From: Rhodanobacteraceae bacterium
Lineage (GTDB): Bacteria; Pseudomonadota; Gammaproteobacteria; Xanthomonadales; SZUA-5
Direction of reading: 5' to 3'
NCBI GenBank assembly: GCA_016713135.1
Contig: JADJPR010000010.1
Span: forward strand, 1-64,000
DNA length: 64,000 nucleotides
The position numbers and the translations under genes are program-made. A model generated the notes under the pieces. The model did no database searches and was not told where the DNA came from. It saw only the letters and a list, made by a program, of their open reading frames with translations. Below are positions 39,850-48,903 of this stretch, in pieces (position 1 is the first letter of the stretch; each line of letters opens with the position of its first letter).

Positions 39850-41946
39850 TCAGTAGACCGGCGCGCCGTAGAGTCGCCATTGCCAAAGCAGAAAGGCCGC
39901 CAGTCCCAGGGTCAGGGCGTAGGCGCTGTAGTGCAGCCTGCGCCACAAGCCCCAGCCGTCCGCTTTCCAGGCGGGTATCCATGCCAGCCACAGGAGCGCG
40001 GCGGCGCCCGCCACTGCCCAACCGGCATAGTGCGTGTGCAGCATGGATGGCAGCGGGTAGCCGCTGGTGAGCACCGCGGAATCCAGGACGGACAAGTCCG
40101 ACAGCATCCTGATGACGACGGCGACAAAACCCACAACCGTGAGCGATGCCAGCAGGCTGGCGCTGGCGGCGAAGCCGGCGGCGGGCCCCTGGCCGTAGCC
40201 CGGACCGCGACCCAGGCGCCACCAGAACCCGAGGAGGGTGGTGAGCGACAGGAACACGGCCGCGCCGAGCGCGCCCAGCGCGGTCTGCGGGTTGCCCAGC
40301 AGTCCGACCTTCTCCAGCGTGTGCACGCCGGAACTGTCGGCCAGCGCGACCACCGCGTTGCCCTCGCGGACGAAGGCAATGCGCGCTCCCGCGGCGGACT
40401 CGAACACATCGCGCTCCTTGCCGACCCGGCGGTACTGGGTGGCCTGGTCGTCCTGCGTCAGCACCAGCGCGTCGGCGCTGACCGGCGCCACCGTGGCCGT
40501 CGCATCCAGCCCGAACAGGGTGGCAAAGCTGCTGAACACGCGGCGGTTCTGCAGGTAGGTGCCGGCAAGGTCGGACAGCGCCCCCGGCTCGGCCGAGCCC
40601 GCCGCCAGCGCCGGCTGGAAGCCGGTGCCGCGGATTTCATCGACGATCATCTCCGGCAACTGATTCATCAGCAGCCGTGACTGGCGGCTGCTCTGCGACA
40701 CGAAGATGCCGAGCTTGAGCTCCGGCACCAGCACCAGGTTGCTGTAGAAGGCGCTGGTGGCGCCGCCGTGGCCGAGCAGGCGCAGACCCTGGTACCGGCG
40801 ATCCTGGAAGCCATGCGCCAGGTCCGGCGCCTCGGGGCGGTCGTCGTAGGCGCGCGTCCACATCCGCGCGTGCGTGTCCGCCGTCATCAGGCGCACGCCG
40901 TCGAGTTCGCCGCCGTTGAGGTGGAAGCGCATCCAGCGCGCCATGTCGGTGGCGGTGGACGCGATGCCGCCGGCCGGCCAGTAGGCGCCGATCTGCATGA
41001 AATCCTGCAGGCCCAGCGCGCCCTGGTCCTCCTTGTATCCGGTGGCCAGCAGCGCGCGCGTGGCTTCGTCCAGCCTGGACGGCGCCACGAAGGTGGTGGC
41101 GCGCATGCCCAGCGGATCCAGGATCTCGCCCTGCAGGAACTCGCCGTAAGGCTTGCCGCTGATGTCGGCAACGATCTGCGCCGCCAGCGCCGAGCCCCAG
41201 TTCGAATAGGAAGTGCGCAGCCCCGGCGCGTAGACCCGCGCCGGCTGCTGTTCGGCCAGCAGTTCGGCCAGCGTGCGCGGGTCGTCGTCGCGCACGGTGA
41301 ACAGGCGCAGGCTGTCCTCGAATCCGGCTCGATGGTGCATCAGCTGGCGCATGGTCACCGGGACCCCGAAGGCATCGGCGATCCGCACCGTCTTGAGGTA
41401 GCGGTTGACGTCCGCGTCCAGATCGATCTGGCCGCGTTCGGCCAGCATCATCACCGCAGTCCAGATGAAGGTCTTGGACACCGAACCGATGCGGAACAGG
41501 GTGGTTTCGGCCACCACCGGCCGCGCGCTGGCTACATCCGCGAGGCCATAACCCTGCGCCAGCCAGAGGGTGTCGTCGCGCACCACCGACACCGTCAGCG
41601 CCGCCAGGTCGTGCTCGCGCTGCAGGCTGTGCACGATGGCATCGACCCGCGCCTGCAGCAGCGCGCGCTCGTCCGGTGGCATCACCGTGGCGGCCGGCGA
41701 TGCAGGCTCGTCGATGGCTGCAATCCCGCCTGCCGACGGCGGCATGGTGGTCAACGGTGGCGGCGCGGCGTTCGCCGTGGCCGCAGGGCTGGCCGGCGCA
41801 ACGGGCAGCGGCGCCTCCACCATCGGCGCTTCTGCAGGCGGCGCTTCCGCAGTCGGTGCTTCCGCGGGTGCCTCCTGCGCCGCGAGTGCCTGCGCGAGGG
41901 CCAGGCAGAGTGCAGGCAAAGTCATCAGGACACGCGCGCCAGGCAT
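39850..41946 (-). CDS. membrane-anchored serine hydrolase (beta-lactamase/DD-peptidase fold)
   Basis: The 698-residue protein has a signal peptide (MPGARVLMTLPALCLALAQA then LAAQ) and a low-complexity Ala/Pro/Glu linker (APAEAPTAEAPPAEAPMVEA). A class C beta-lactamase-like domain follows (about residues 85-420) with SxxK in RIGSVSKTF, YxN in TSYSNWGSAL and HGG in LLGHGGATSAF. A lipocalin-like region and then three to four C-terminal helices (LGALGAAVFLSLTTLLGFWW onward) anchor it. Such enzymes act as peptidases or esterases outside the membrane; true beta-lactamase activity is doubtful. ATG 41946 is chosen for the signal peptide. Confidence 0.88.
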   Translation of the reverse strand: MPGARVLMTLPALCLALAQALAAQEAPAEAPTAEAPPAEAPMVEAPLPVAPASPAATANAAPPPLTTMPPSAGGIAAIDEPASPAATVMPPDERALLQARVDAIVHSLQREHDLAALTVSVVRDDTLWLAQGYGLADVASARPVVAETTLFRIGSVSKTFIWTAVMMLAERGQIDLDADVNRYLKTVRIADAFGVPVTMRQLMHHRAGFEDSLRLFTVRDDDPRTLAELLAEQQPARVYAPGLRTSYSNWGSALAAQIVADISGKPYGEFLQGEILDPLGMRATTFVAPSRLDEATRALLATGYKEDQGALGLQDFMQIGAYWPAGGIASTATDMARWMRFHLNGGELDGVRLMTADTHARMWTRAYDDRPEAPDLAHGFQDRRYQGLRLLGHGGATSAFYSNLVLVPELKLGIFVSQSSRQSRLLMNQLPEMIVDEIRGTGFQPALAAGSAEPGALSDLAGTYLQNRRVFSSFATLFGLDATATVAPVSADALVLTQDDQATQYRRVGKERDVFESAAGARIAFVREGNAVVALADSSGVHTLEKVGLLGNPQTALGALGAAVFLSLTTLLGFWWRLGRGPGYGQGPAAGFAASASLLASLTVVGFVAVVIRMLSDLSVLDSAVLTSGYPLPSMLHTHYAGWAVAGAAALLWLAWIPAWKADGWGLWRRLHYSAYALTLGLAAFLLWQWRLYGAPVY

Positions 41947-42033
41947 CAGGACCACTCCGTCACGGGACTTCGCGCGGACCTTACACCAGACCATGGAGCT
42001 GCGGCAGCGGACCGATGGCAGGGCAGGCAGCCC

Positions 42034-42107
42034 TGTGGGAGCCGACTCTGTCGGCGATCTTTCCCGGCGACTAGCCGCGGAGGATCGCCGCTGAAGCCGC
42101 TCCCACC
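42034..42107. repeat. REPIN (two inverted REP palindromes)
   Basis: TGTGGGAGCCGACTCTGTCG (42034-42053) with GCGATC is followed by the inverted partner GATCGCCGCTGAAGCCGCTC (42083-42102) then CCAC. Two head-to-head REPs form a long cruciform in the gap upstream of the serine hydrolase gene. Confidence 0.85.
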
Positions 42108-42206
42108 CTGGCCCGGCGCACCGGATGCTGCCGCTAACCGATAGCCCGTGAATTCCGCTCGGCGCGCCCGGCGTCAAGCGGCCGACTGAGCACCTGTGGC
42201 GCCAGA

Positions 42207-42437
42207 TCAGCGGGTTCGGCGCCACATCCACAGGAAGCCGCTCACCAGCGCGACCGCCAAACTGACCGCCGCGATCACCGGTCGGTCCTGCAGCAGCATC
42301 CAGCTCTGTTCCCCGTGGAAACCAAAGGACAGGGGCAGCAGTGCGCTGAAGATCGCCAGCGGCAGCAGTAGGTTGCCTCTGCGCGGCCGATCGGCGACGG
42401 CCGCATTGACTGATTGGTTCTGAGCATCGTTAGGCAT
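42207..42437 (-). CDS. small two-helix membrane protein
   Basis: The 76-residue protein starts MPNDAQNQSVNAAVADRPRR and has two hydrophobic segments (LLLPLAIFSALLPLSFGF and PVIAAVSLAVALVSGFLWMW). AGGA lies about nine bases upstream of ATG 42437. No family is recognised. Confidence 0.6.
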   Translation of the reverse strand: MPNDAQNQSVNAAVADRPRRGNLLLPLAIFSALLPLSFGFHGEQSWMLLQDRPVIAAVSLAVALVSGFLWMWRRTR

Positions 42438-42501
42438 TGGTGTAATCCTGTGTGTGGGGTCGTGCGGGAAACGTCGCAGAATGGACAAGCGCACGCACCC
42501 G

Positions 42502-42584
42502 ACACGAAGCGGGGACGCGCGGCCACGAAGCGAGGACACGCGGAGCGACACGAAGCGAGGACACGCGCGAAGCGAGGACACGCG
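42502..42584. repeat. CGAAGCGAGGACACG tandem repeats
   Basis: CACGAAGCGAGGACACGCG-like units recur four to five times (GACACGAAGCGGGGACGCGC at 42501; CACGAAGCGAGGACACGCGG at 42524; again at 42549 and 42568). No clear complementary arm is seen. The 737-bp gap 42438-43174 is otherwise without a confident gene. Confidence 0.65.
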
Positions 42585-42855
42585 TGATTGGCAGCGAGAC
42601 TGTGCTGCTCGACAAGGCTGCCGAGATTGGACAACGCTGGCTCCGCGGCGTAGGCGTGGCGCGCTTGCTCGCCCACTGAGCGACGACACGCCGCCCTTTC
42701 GGCGCCGCGGGCGCCTGGGTGCGTTGGTTCTGGCCCAGCGAAGTCGTCGAAGCCCCGAGAGAATCGATTGCGAAAGGTGCCTGCGGCAAGGTTCATGGGG
42801 CTCATGAATCTGCAGGTGGCCTCGCTTTTCCCTCGCTTTTCCGCTCGAATCGCCC

Positions 42856-43041
42856 ATGCCCGCCCGCCGTCATCTGGCCGAGGCTGCTGTCGCCGCACTG
42901 CGGGGCGAGCACGTCAGCGCCCGCGGCAGCCTGGAGCGCGCCGAGCGCAACCTGGGCCGCAGCATGGACCCCGGCAGCGCGAAGGTCACCGTCGACCAGA
43001 TCGCCGCGCTGCGCGGTGCGTTGGAACCGCAATGCGCCTGA
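42856..43041 (+). CDS. possible small protein in a repeat-rich gap
   Basis: A 61-codon frame (MPARRHLAEAAVAALRGEHV to ALEPQCA) is helical and Ala/Arg-rich. There is no good ribosome-binding site and high-GC DNA gives many such frames. It is listed because it is the only plausible coding stretch in the gap. Confidence 0.22.
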   Translation: MPARRHLAEAAVAALRGEHVSARGSLERAERNLGRSMDPGSAKVTVDQIAALRGALEPQCA

Positions 43042-43174
43042 ACGGGAGCGTGCGGCCTGGCCTGGTTCACGCGCGGTCCACCTGGATCCACGCCGGGATG
43101 ACGTGATCAGGCGCGAATGTTTGCGTCACGCCGGGCAGAATCGCCCCGACCCCATGCCTGATGAAGGAAGCCAC

Positions 43175-43645
43175 ATGAAAGTTCCGTTCGCGCTGCTGGG
43201 CATGCTGCTGGCCAGCCAGTCAATCGCGTGCACCTACGACCGCGCCGACCAGGATCTGAAGCTGCGCCAGTTGGCCGGGCGCGTGCACGGGGAACTGGAC
43301 GCGGCGGCCCAGACGGTGCGCTGGCAGGCGGATGGCCGCAAGTACACCGTGGTCTATGGTGGCTGCGACCACTTGGGGCACCGCGTGGAGATGGTGTCCG
43401 CGGGCCAGGCGTTGTCCGACTCCCAAGTGCTGGATCAGGCTCGCGAATTGGCGCAGGCGTACTGGCCGCCGGGCGAAAGCGCGCTGTTGATGCGCGCCCT
43501 GGAAAGCGGCCAATGGACCCGAGAGAACACGGGCGCGGGCCTGCGGCTGGACATCACTGGAACCGACTACTCGGAGATGTACGTCCGGTCCGAGGCGGCC
43601 GAGGGATCGGTCACGGTGGAGATCGCTTGGGTGCGGGACTTCTAG
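43175..43645 (+). CDS. hypothetical secreted protein
   Basis: The 156-residue protein has a signal peptide (MKVPFALLGMLLASQSIACT) and two Cys (in SIACTYD and YGGCDHLG) that could pair. A beta-rich body follows (GRKYTVVYGGCDHLGHRVEM, VTVEIAWVRDF). AAGGAAG seven bases upstream supports ATG 43175. No family is recognised. The alpha/beta hydrolase gene follows 19 bases later. Confidence 0.75.
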   Translation: MKVPFALLGMLLASQSIACTYDRADQDLKLRQLAGRVHGELDAAAQTVRWQADGRKYTVVYGGCDHLGHRVEMVSAGQALSDSQVLDQARELAQAYWPPGESALLMRALESGQWTRENTGAGLRLDITGTDYSEMYVRSEAAEGSVTVEIAWVRDF

Positions 43646-43664
43646 CAGATCGGAGAACTTGCGC

Positions 43665-44720
43665 ATGGGCTTGATTTCCAATGAAGAAGTTCGCATCGAG
43701 GTGGCGGGAGCGGTCCTGGCGGGCACGCTGCTCGTGCCCGCAGGCGCGGGGCCGCACCCGTGCTTGCTGCTGGTGACCGGCTCCGGAGCGAACGACCGGG
43801 ATGAGACGGTTTGCGGTCACACGCCGTTCCGGACGATTGCCGAGTACTTCGCCACGCGCGGATACGCTGTGCTGCGGTGGGACGACCGGGGTGTCGCTGG
43901 GTCGACCGGGGATGCGCGGGCGCAGGACTTCGACGGGTACGTCGCGGACATCGTCGCGACTCACCGGTGGCTTGAGGGGCACCCTGCCGTCGATCCCCGC
44001 CGGATCATCCCGTTCGGGCACAGCGAGGGCGGCCTGACCGCCGCGGCGGCGGGTGCGCGCGTCGGGGCTTGGGCAGTCGTCATGCTGGCCGGACCGTCGG
44101 TGCCGATCGAGGGCATGTTGCACGGACAGGCGAGGGCGATCTCGGAGGCGAGCGGCGCAACCGCAGCGCAGATCGATCACGAGCACCGGATGAACGTCCA
44201 GGTGTTCGCCCTGGCCCAATCGGAACGCGCGCAGGAGGCGGTGCAGCCCGAGATCGAGGAGGTGATCCGGAGCCACTTGCGCACCTGGCCGGACTTGCCC
44301 GAGCCGGATCCGGGGGCGGTCGATGACAATGCGCGACTGATGGCGAGTGTGGTCGCGGCGCCTGCCTACCGATCGCTCCTGCGGAAGGATCCGGCCGCCA
44401 TCATCGGCGCCTGTTCCGGGCCTTTGCTCGGTGTCTACGGTGGCAAGGACACCCAGGTCCTTGGGGCGGACAATGCCGACGCCTTTCGCGCGATCACCGC
44501 TGGCCACGGGTGCGCCACCGTGATGCTCTTCCCGGCGCACAACCACCTGTTCCAACTGGCCGGGACGGGGGCCATCTTCGAGTACGAGTCCTTGCCGCCA
44601 GGTCCGGACGCGGCTGTGCTGCGTGCGATCGCGGACTGGTTGGCAGGGGTGGAGTCGTCCGCAGACACGCCAGGCCAGGATTCACCGGGGGCGCCGGACG
44701 CTGATGCGCCGTGCCTGTGA
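43665..44720 (+). CDS. alpha/beta hydrolase
   Basis: The 351-residue cytoplasmic-type hydrolase has LLVTGSGANDRDE (oxyanion loop), AEYFATRGYAVLRWDDRGVA, the nucleophile elbow IPFGHSEGGLTAAAAG, and FPAHNHLFQ for the catalytic His. The arrangement fits acyl-peptide hydrolase or YqiA/BAAT-like esterases. GGAG at 43652 supports ATG 43665. Its stop codon (44718-44720) lies inside the end module of a repeat, so the last codons may have been altered by its insertion. Confidence 0.82.
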   Translation: MGLISNEEVRIEVAGAVLAGTLLVPAGAGPHPCLLLVTGSGANDRDETVCGHTPFRTIAEYFATRGYAVLRWDDRGVAGSTGDARAQDFDGYVADIVATHRWLEGHPAVDPRRIIPFGHSEGGLTAAAAGARVGAWAVVMLAGPSVPIEGMLHGQARAISEASGATAAQIDHEHRMNVQVFALAQSERAQEAVQPEIEEVIRSHLRTWPDLPEPDPGAVDDNARLMASVVAAPAYRSLLRKDPAAIIGACSGPLLGVYGGKDTQVLGADNADAFRAITAGHGCATVMLFPAHNHLFQLAGTGAIFEYESLPPGPDAAVLRAIADWLAGVESSADTPGQDSPGAPDADAPCL

Positions 44721-44987
44721 GAGTCCCGGTCGCCCCTGCCGGTGCGCTTGTTCGCGCATCGAACTGTCGTGTATCGGTGCCTGCATTTTTGTCCGCAAAG
44801 GACGCAAAGGACGCTAAGAAGGCAAAAGCGTCCTAGGTTGCGCAGAGTCGCCATACGCCCGCATCCGCCTATGGATTTGGCTCTACTTTGCGTCCTTTGC
44901 GTCCTTTGCGTACTCAATCACAGGGTCGTCGTTTCGCACGGGCTGAAAATGTATGAAATTCAACACCTTGGCGCATTTTCGGTGAGA
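44717..44987 (-). repeat. modular interspersed repeat, copy B (inverted)
   Basis: Reverse-orientation copy of the element at 30276-30545. The right module GTGAGAGTCCCGGTCGCCCC...GCGCATCGAAC is at 44717-44763, GGACGCAAA arms at 44796-44815 and 44893-44915, and the left module GTACTCAATCACAGGGTCGT...GCATTTTCGGTGAGAG at 44911-44987. Confidence 0.8.
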
Positions 44988-45215
44988 GTCCCCGTCGCCC
45001 CTGCCGGTGCGCTTATTCGCGCATCGAACTTCTTCGCGACCCGCGCCACTTTTCTCGTCCGCAAAGGACGCAAAGAACGCAAAGGAAGCGAAAGCGGTTT
45101 CCGCTCTTCTTTGCGTCCTTCGCGTCCTTTGCGGACAAAATGCTCTTCAGATCAATGAGTTATCGGATGTTCGGTGAGGGTCCCCGTCGCCCCTGCCGGT
45201 GCGCTTGGTCGGCGT
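44981..45215 (-). repeat. further partial copies of the modular repeat
   Basis: The end module recurs at 44981-45029 (GAGAGTCCCCGTCGCCCCTG) and, truncated, at 45174-45210 (GAGGGTCCCCGTCGCCCCTG), with another pair of GGACGCAAA arms between (45060-45080 and 45112-45136). Three end modules in 500 bp suggest head-to-tail accumulation. Confidence 0.75.
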
Positions 45216-45287
45216 TTACCTGGGTTCGCCGGGATGCCGTCGGAATTGGCGCTATCGTCGGCGGACGCGAATCCAGAGGAGTAGGCC

Positions 45288-45794
45288 TTGAATCGAGCGC
45301 AATTCTGGTCCCTGATCGACCGCACGCGGGACGAAGCCGGCGGTGACCCGGAAGCCCATATCGAAGTGCTCACCGCCGAGTTGTCGCGCTTGACGGATGA
45401 GGACGCCATCGAGTTCGACTTCATCTTCTCCGAGTATCACGCCCGCGCCTACGATTGGAGGCTGTGGGCGGCCGCCTACATCATCGGCGGTGGCTGCTCG
45501 GATGACGGCTTCGCGGATTTCCGCGGGTGGCTGATCTCCAAGGGCGAACAGACCTTCGAGGCGGTGCTCGCCGACCCGGACACGCTGGCCGAGATCGTCA
45601 GCGAAGCCGATGGCGATTGTCAGGTGGAAGGCTTCCAGTACATCGGTTTCACCGCCTGGGAAGCCATCACCGGCGAGGATGCCGACGACTTTCCCGGACG
45701 CGCGGTCAGTCAGCCCAGGGAGCCCAGCGGCGAGCGCTGGGACGAGGACGATCTGGACCAGCTGCTGCCGCGGCTCGCGGCCCGGTTCTCCTGA
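45288..45794 (+). CDS. DUF4240 domain protein
   Basis: The 168-residue protein starts at TTG 45288 behind GAGGAG and opens FWSLIDRTRDEAGGDPEAHI, the DUF4240 pattern, with WRLWAAAYIIGGGCSDDGFA and FRGWLISKGEQTFEAVLADP. The family is common in Actinobacteria and scattered elsewhere; function unknown. It directly follows the repeat cluster and precedes a broken HEAT-like gene. Confidence 0.8.
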   Translation: MNRAQFWSLIDRTRDEAGGDPEAHIEVLTAELSRLTDEDAIEFDFIFSEYHARAYDWRLWAAAYIIGGGCSDDGFADFRGWLISKGEQTFEAVLADPDTLAEIVSEADGDCQVEGFQYIGFTAWEAITGEDADDFPGRAVSQPREPSGERWDEDDLDQLLPRLAARFS

Positions 45795-45879
45795 CCGCCA
45801 TGGAATGCGACGACTCTCGATGGGCGAGGGCACCCGGCGATTCGCCGCAAGGAAGGCCGGCGCAGGCTCACCCGTCGGC

Positions 45880-46345
45880 ATGAATGCGTACTTGCCGGAC
45901 GTGGCAGCGATCGTCGCAGCCTACGACCAGAAGACCTGGGGCGAGGGTCGACCGCGCCCACGGCGAGCTGACGCAGCACCATGGCCTGGTGCCGCTGCTG
46001 CCGCTGCTGATCGTGGCCTGCCGTTCGCTCCGCTCATGGAAGGCGCGCAAGACCCTGCTGTTCTACCTGCTGCCGCATGCGCGGGGGTACCCGGCCATGG
46101 TCGATCTGGCCCTGGACCTGATCCACGACCGCGCCCGGATGGTGCGCGAGGAAGCCCTCGGCATCCTCGCGTACTCCCTCGAGCGGCGCGCGCTGGATGC
46201 GCTGAAGCAGAATCTGGCCCATCCCGATCCGGATACGCGCGCATCGGTGGTGGCGGCCATCGATGCCATCGAGCATCAGGACCACCATCGATTCCTGGAC
46301 CGCGACCACCAGGGCAACACCCGGTGGATCGTGCGCCCGCGCTGA
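45880..46345 (+). pseudogene. HEAT-repeat-like protein, one-base frameshift
   Basis: ATG 45880 opens MNAYLPDVAAIVAAYDQKTW. At GAGGGTCGAC (about 45953) one extra G shifts the frame; removing it gives WGEVDRAHGELTQHHGLVPL, and the rest continues to 46345. The 154-residue joined protein has HEAT-like helices (MVDLALDLIHDRARMVREEA, LKQNLAHPDPDTRASVVAAI). Function unknown; the gene lies 86 bases after the DUF4240 gene and may have been its partner. Confidence 0.6.
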
Positions 46346-46440
46346 TCGCTGAGACCGGGTGCAATCCATCGCTCGCCTGGAACGCAGGAACTGCGTTTGC
46401 GGAAGCGACGCGGGGTATCCGGGCCAGTGGATCCGGCTCC

Positions 46441-48201
46441 CTATTCCGCCTTCAGATACTCCGCCACCCCCGCCGGCGTGTGGATCGGCACCGAGCACTG
46501 CCGCTCGTTGCACACAAAGGCCGCGGCGCGCTTCAGGGTGGGGTAGCTGACGTCCGGGTTGGAGAGCGGGCCTTCGCGCTTATCCCACCAGTCGACGCGC
46601 TTGTAGGCGCCGGCTTGGGCGAGGACGGCGCGGTACAAGGCCTGGGCGAGGGGATCGTCCTTGGGACCGACCACGGTGAGGTGCAGCGGGGCGCGGGCCA
46701 GTTCGTGCTCGGCTTGCAGGATGCCGGCTTCGGTGAAAGCGGACAACGCGACGTCTTCCTGCGCGAGCCAGGCGAGGGCGTGTTCGGCGATGCCGCGCAG
46801 GGATGCATCGCCGGTGTAGTGGGCCAGCAGGTTGGCGTGGCGGGCCAGCGAGATCTGTTCCTCGATGGTGGGCAGCGGGGCGATCGGCGCGTCGCCCTGC
46901 ACGGCGCTGGCAAAGCCGGCAGGGGTGCGGAACAGGGCGTCGATGCGCCGGGTGGTCGCCAGCGATTCGACCAGCCAGCGGCGCTCGCCGTCGGCGCGGT
47001 ACAGCGCGAGCAGGGCGCGCGCCATGCGCAGGCTGTCGCCGAGGTAGGGGCCGCCGGGGTCGCGCGCATCGTGGCGGTAGCTGGCATCGGGGTTGCAGCG
47101 CTCGCGCAGCGCCCAGTCGGCGGCGGCTTTCGCGTCGGCGAGGGCGCCGCGGTCGCCGGTGACTTCGGACAGCGTGGCCAGCGCCTCGATCATCGCGCCG
47201 GTCTCGCGGGCATAGACTTGTGGCGCGACCCGCGGCACGCCGATCGCGCGGCGGCCGGCGTCATCCAGGGCAAAGTATTCGGCGCTGTGCTCGCCGGGGC
47301 GCACATCGGCGTCCTGGCTGGCGCGGTAGCCGCCCTCTGGCGCACGCAGGAAGGCGTTGGCATAGGCGCGCACCTGCTGCGCGGCGGCGCAGAAGCGCGG
47401 CCGGCCCAGCGCCGCGCAGCCGAGCGCGTAGAGCCGCAGGTACTCGCCCTGCAGCGTGGTCAGCTTCTCGTAATGCGGGTGGCGCCAGTCGCCCTGGGTG
47501 GAGTACTGGTAGAAGCCGCCCCAGACTGGATCGAGCAGGGCCAGTGCGGCGTCCAGCGTCTGCTCGGCGCGGGCGCGTTCGCGCGTATCGCCCTGCTGCG
47601 CCAGCGTCAGCGCCCACTCGACGCTGTCGCGCTCGACGAATTTGAGCCGGTGGTCGAGGCCGCCGAGGCGCTCGTCGTAGCTGCTGGCGTGGCGGCGCTG
47701 CAACTCGGCGCGCAGCGATTCGGGCAGCGCGCCGGTGGGGGGCGGCGGGGCGTCCTCGTCGCGGTGGTCGCCGCGCTCGGGCGTGGGGTCGTCCACGATG
47801 GCCTGCAGCAGCCGCGCAAAGTTCTCGGGCGCGATGTAGCCGCGGCGCTTGACGATCTCGCTGCCGTCCGCGGCGAACACGATGGTCGCCGGCCAGCCGT
47901 AATCGCGGTAGCGGTTGGCCAGGTCCGGGCGACTGTCCTGGTCGATCCGCAGGGTCACGTAGTGCGCGTCCAGCAGCGCGCGCACCGCCGGGTTCGCGTA
48001 GCTCTGCTGGTCCATCACATGGCACCAGTGGCACCACACCGCCTCCAGGTACAGCAGCACGAAGCGCTGCTGCGCGCGGGCCTGGGCGAAGGCGGCGCGG
48101 TCGTCGTGCAACCAGGGGATGCCGGCGCTGTCCGCGGCGGGCGCGCGCAGCGGTGCAAGGATCAGGAGCAGCAGGAGCAGCAAGAGCAGGAGGGAGCGCA
48201 T
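46441..48201 (-). CDS. thioredoxin-fold DUF255 protein (YyaL/SPATA20-like)
   Basis: The 586-residue protein has a poly-Leu signal peptide and the family signature LEAVWCHWCHVMDQQSY with CxxC, followed by YVTLRIDQDSRPDLANRYRD and YGWPATIVF. The remaining 400 residues are an (alpha/alpha)-barrel like glycosidase repeats (YARETGAMIEALATLSEVTG, SLARHANLLAHYTGD). Exported members are thought to act in redox or glycan processing; this one is somewhat short of the usual 650-700. The C-terminus has a further Cys pair, FVCNERQCS. Confidence 0.88.
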   Translation of the reverse strand: MRSLLLLLLLLLLILAPLRAPAADSAGIPWLHDDRAAFAQARAQQRFVLLYLEAVWCHWCHVMDQQSYANPAVRALLDAHYVTLRIDQDSRPDLANRYRDYGWPATIVFAADGSEIVKRRGYIAPENFARLLQAIVDDPTPERGDHRDEDAPPPPTGALPESLRAELQRRHASSYDERLGGLDHRLKFVERDSVEWALTLAQQGDTRERARAEQTLDAALALLDPVWGGFYQYSTQGDWRHPHYEKLTTLQGEYLRLYALGCAALGRPRFCAAAQQVRAYANAFLRAPEGGYRASQDADVRPGEHSAEYFALDDAGRRAIGVPRVAPQVYARETGAMIEALATLSEVTGDRGALADAKAAADWALRERCNPDASYRHDARDPGGPYLGDSLRMARALLALYRADGERRWLVESLATTRRIDALFRTPAGFASAVQGDAPIAPLPTIEEQISLARHANLLAHYTGDASLRGIAEHALAWLAQEDVALSAFTEAGILQAEHELARAPLHLTVVGPKDDPLAQALYRAVLAQAGAYKRVDWWDKREGPLSNPDVSYPTLKRAAAFVCNERQCSVPIHTPAGVAEYLKAE

Positions 48202-48403
48202 GCGGATGGGAACGGTCGGGCGCGGGCGGCGGTGCCAGACTGAATACGTCTCGGGCGACGCATTGGATGCAGTTCACAGGCGGCGCGTAGTGCCCGGGAA
48301 CGGCCCGGGTCCTGCAATTGACGCAGGGTCATGCCGCGGGAGAAAGTGGCAGCAGAGGGACTGATCCCTGTGCGTCAGCCGCATGCTCGGCAAGGACATG
48401 GTC

Positions 48404-48856
48404 ATGAAGATCTGCTTGTGGGCTGCCTGCGGGCTCGCTGCCCTGACCCTGGGAGGCTGTGCCACCACCAGCAGCATCCGCATGCGCGATGTCGTGGGGA
48501 TCTGGTACGGCAGCGGCATCCAACCGCAGAACGGTCCGGATCCAATCCACTGGGTGGTCGAGCGGCGGGCGGATGGCAGCTTCCTGTTCAAGAGCTTCTA
48601 TGAACGCGAATGCCAGATCGTCCCCGCAACCATCGAGACCGGGCGCTGGTCGATGAGCAACGGGATCTACACGATGATCACGGAGACCGTCGACGGCCGC
48701 GCCGTGGACACCGCCGACGGCTACTTCCAGGATGTTTACCTGATCGAAGCCGTCAGCCACGAGGTGGTCACGGTGAAATCGCTGACCCACGGCACGCGGT
48801 TCGTCGCCACCCGTGTGGGCCCGGATCATCTGCCGGTGCCAGGCTGCGGGGCCTGA
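48404..48856 (+). CDS. hypothetical lipoprotein
   Basis: The 150-residue protein has a lipobox (AALTLGGCATT) and a lipocalin-like opening IRMRDVVGIWYGSGIQPQNG, then beta strands to VKSLTHGTRFVATRVG. AAGGA at 48392-48396 is correctly spaced for ATG 48404 rather than the ATG two codons earlier. Family not recognised. Confidence 0.7.
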   Translation: MKICLWAACGLAALTLGGCATTSSIRMRDVVGIWYGSGIQPQNGPDPIHWVVERRADGSFLFKSFYERECQIVPATIETGRWSMSNGIYTMITETVDGRAVDTADGYFQDVYLIEAVSHEVVTVKSLTHGTRFVATRVGPDHLPVPGCGA

Positions 48857-48903
48857 TCCAGCCCGGCTGGGGGGTGTTCGCGACGGACCGAGTTGCCGAC
48901 CGC

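Noticed and set aside
39850..41946. Antibiotic-resistance beta-lactamase
   Set aside because: The SxxK/YxN/HGG set and C-terminal membrane helices fit generic serine hydrolases or DD-peptidase-like esterases; nothing specific to beta-lactam hydrolysis is seen.
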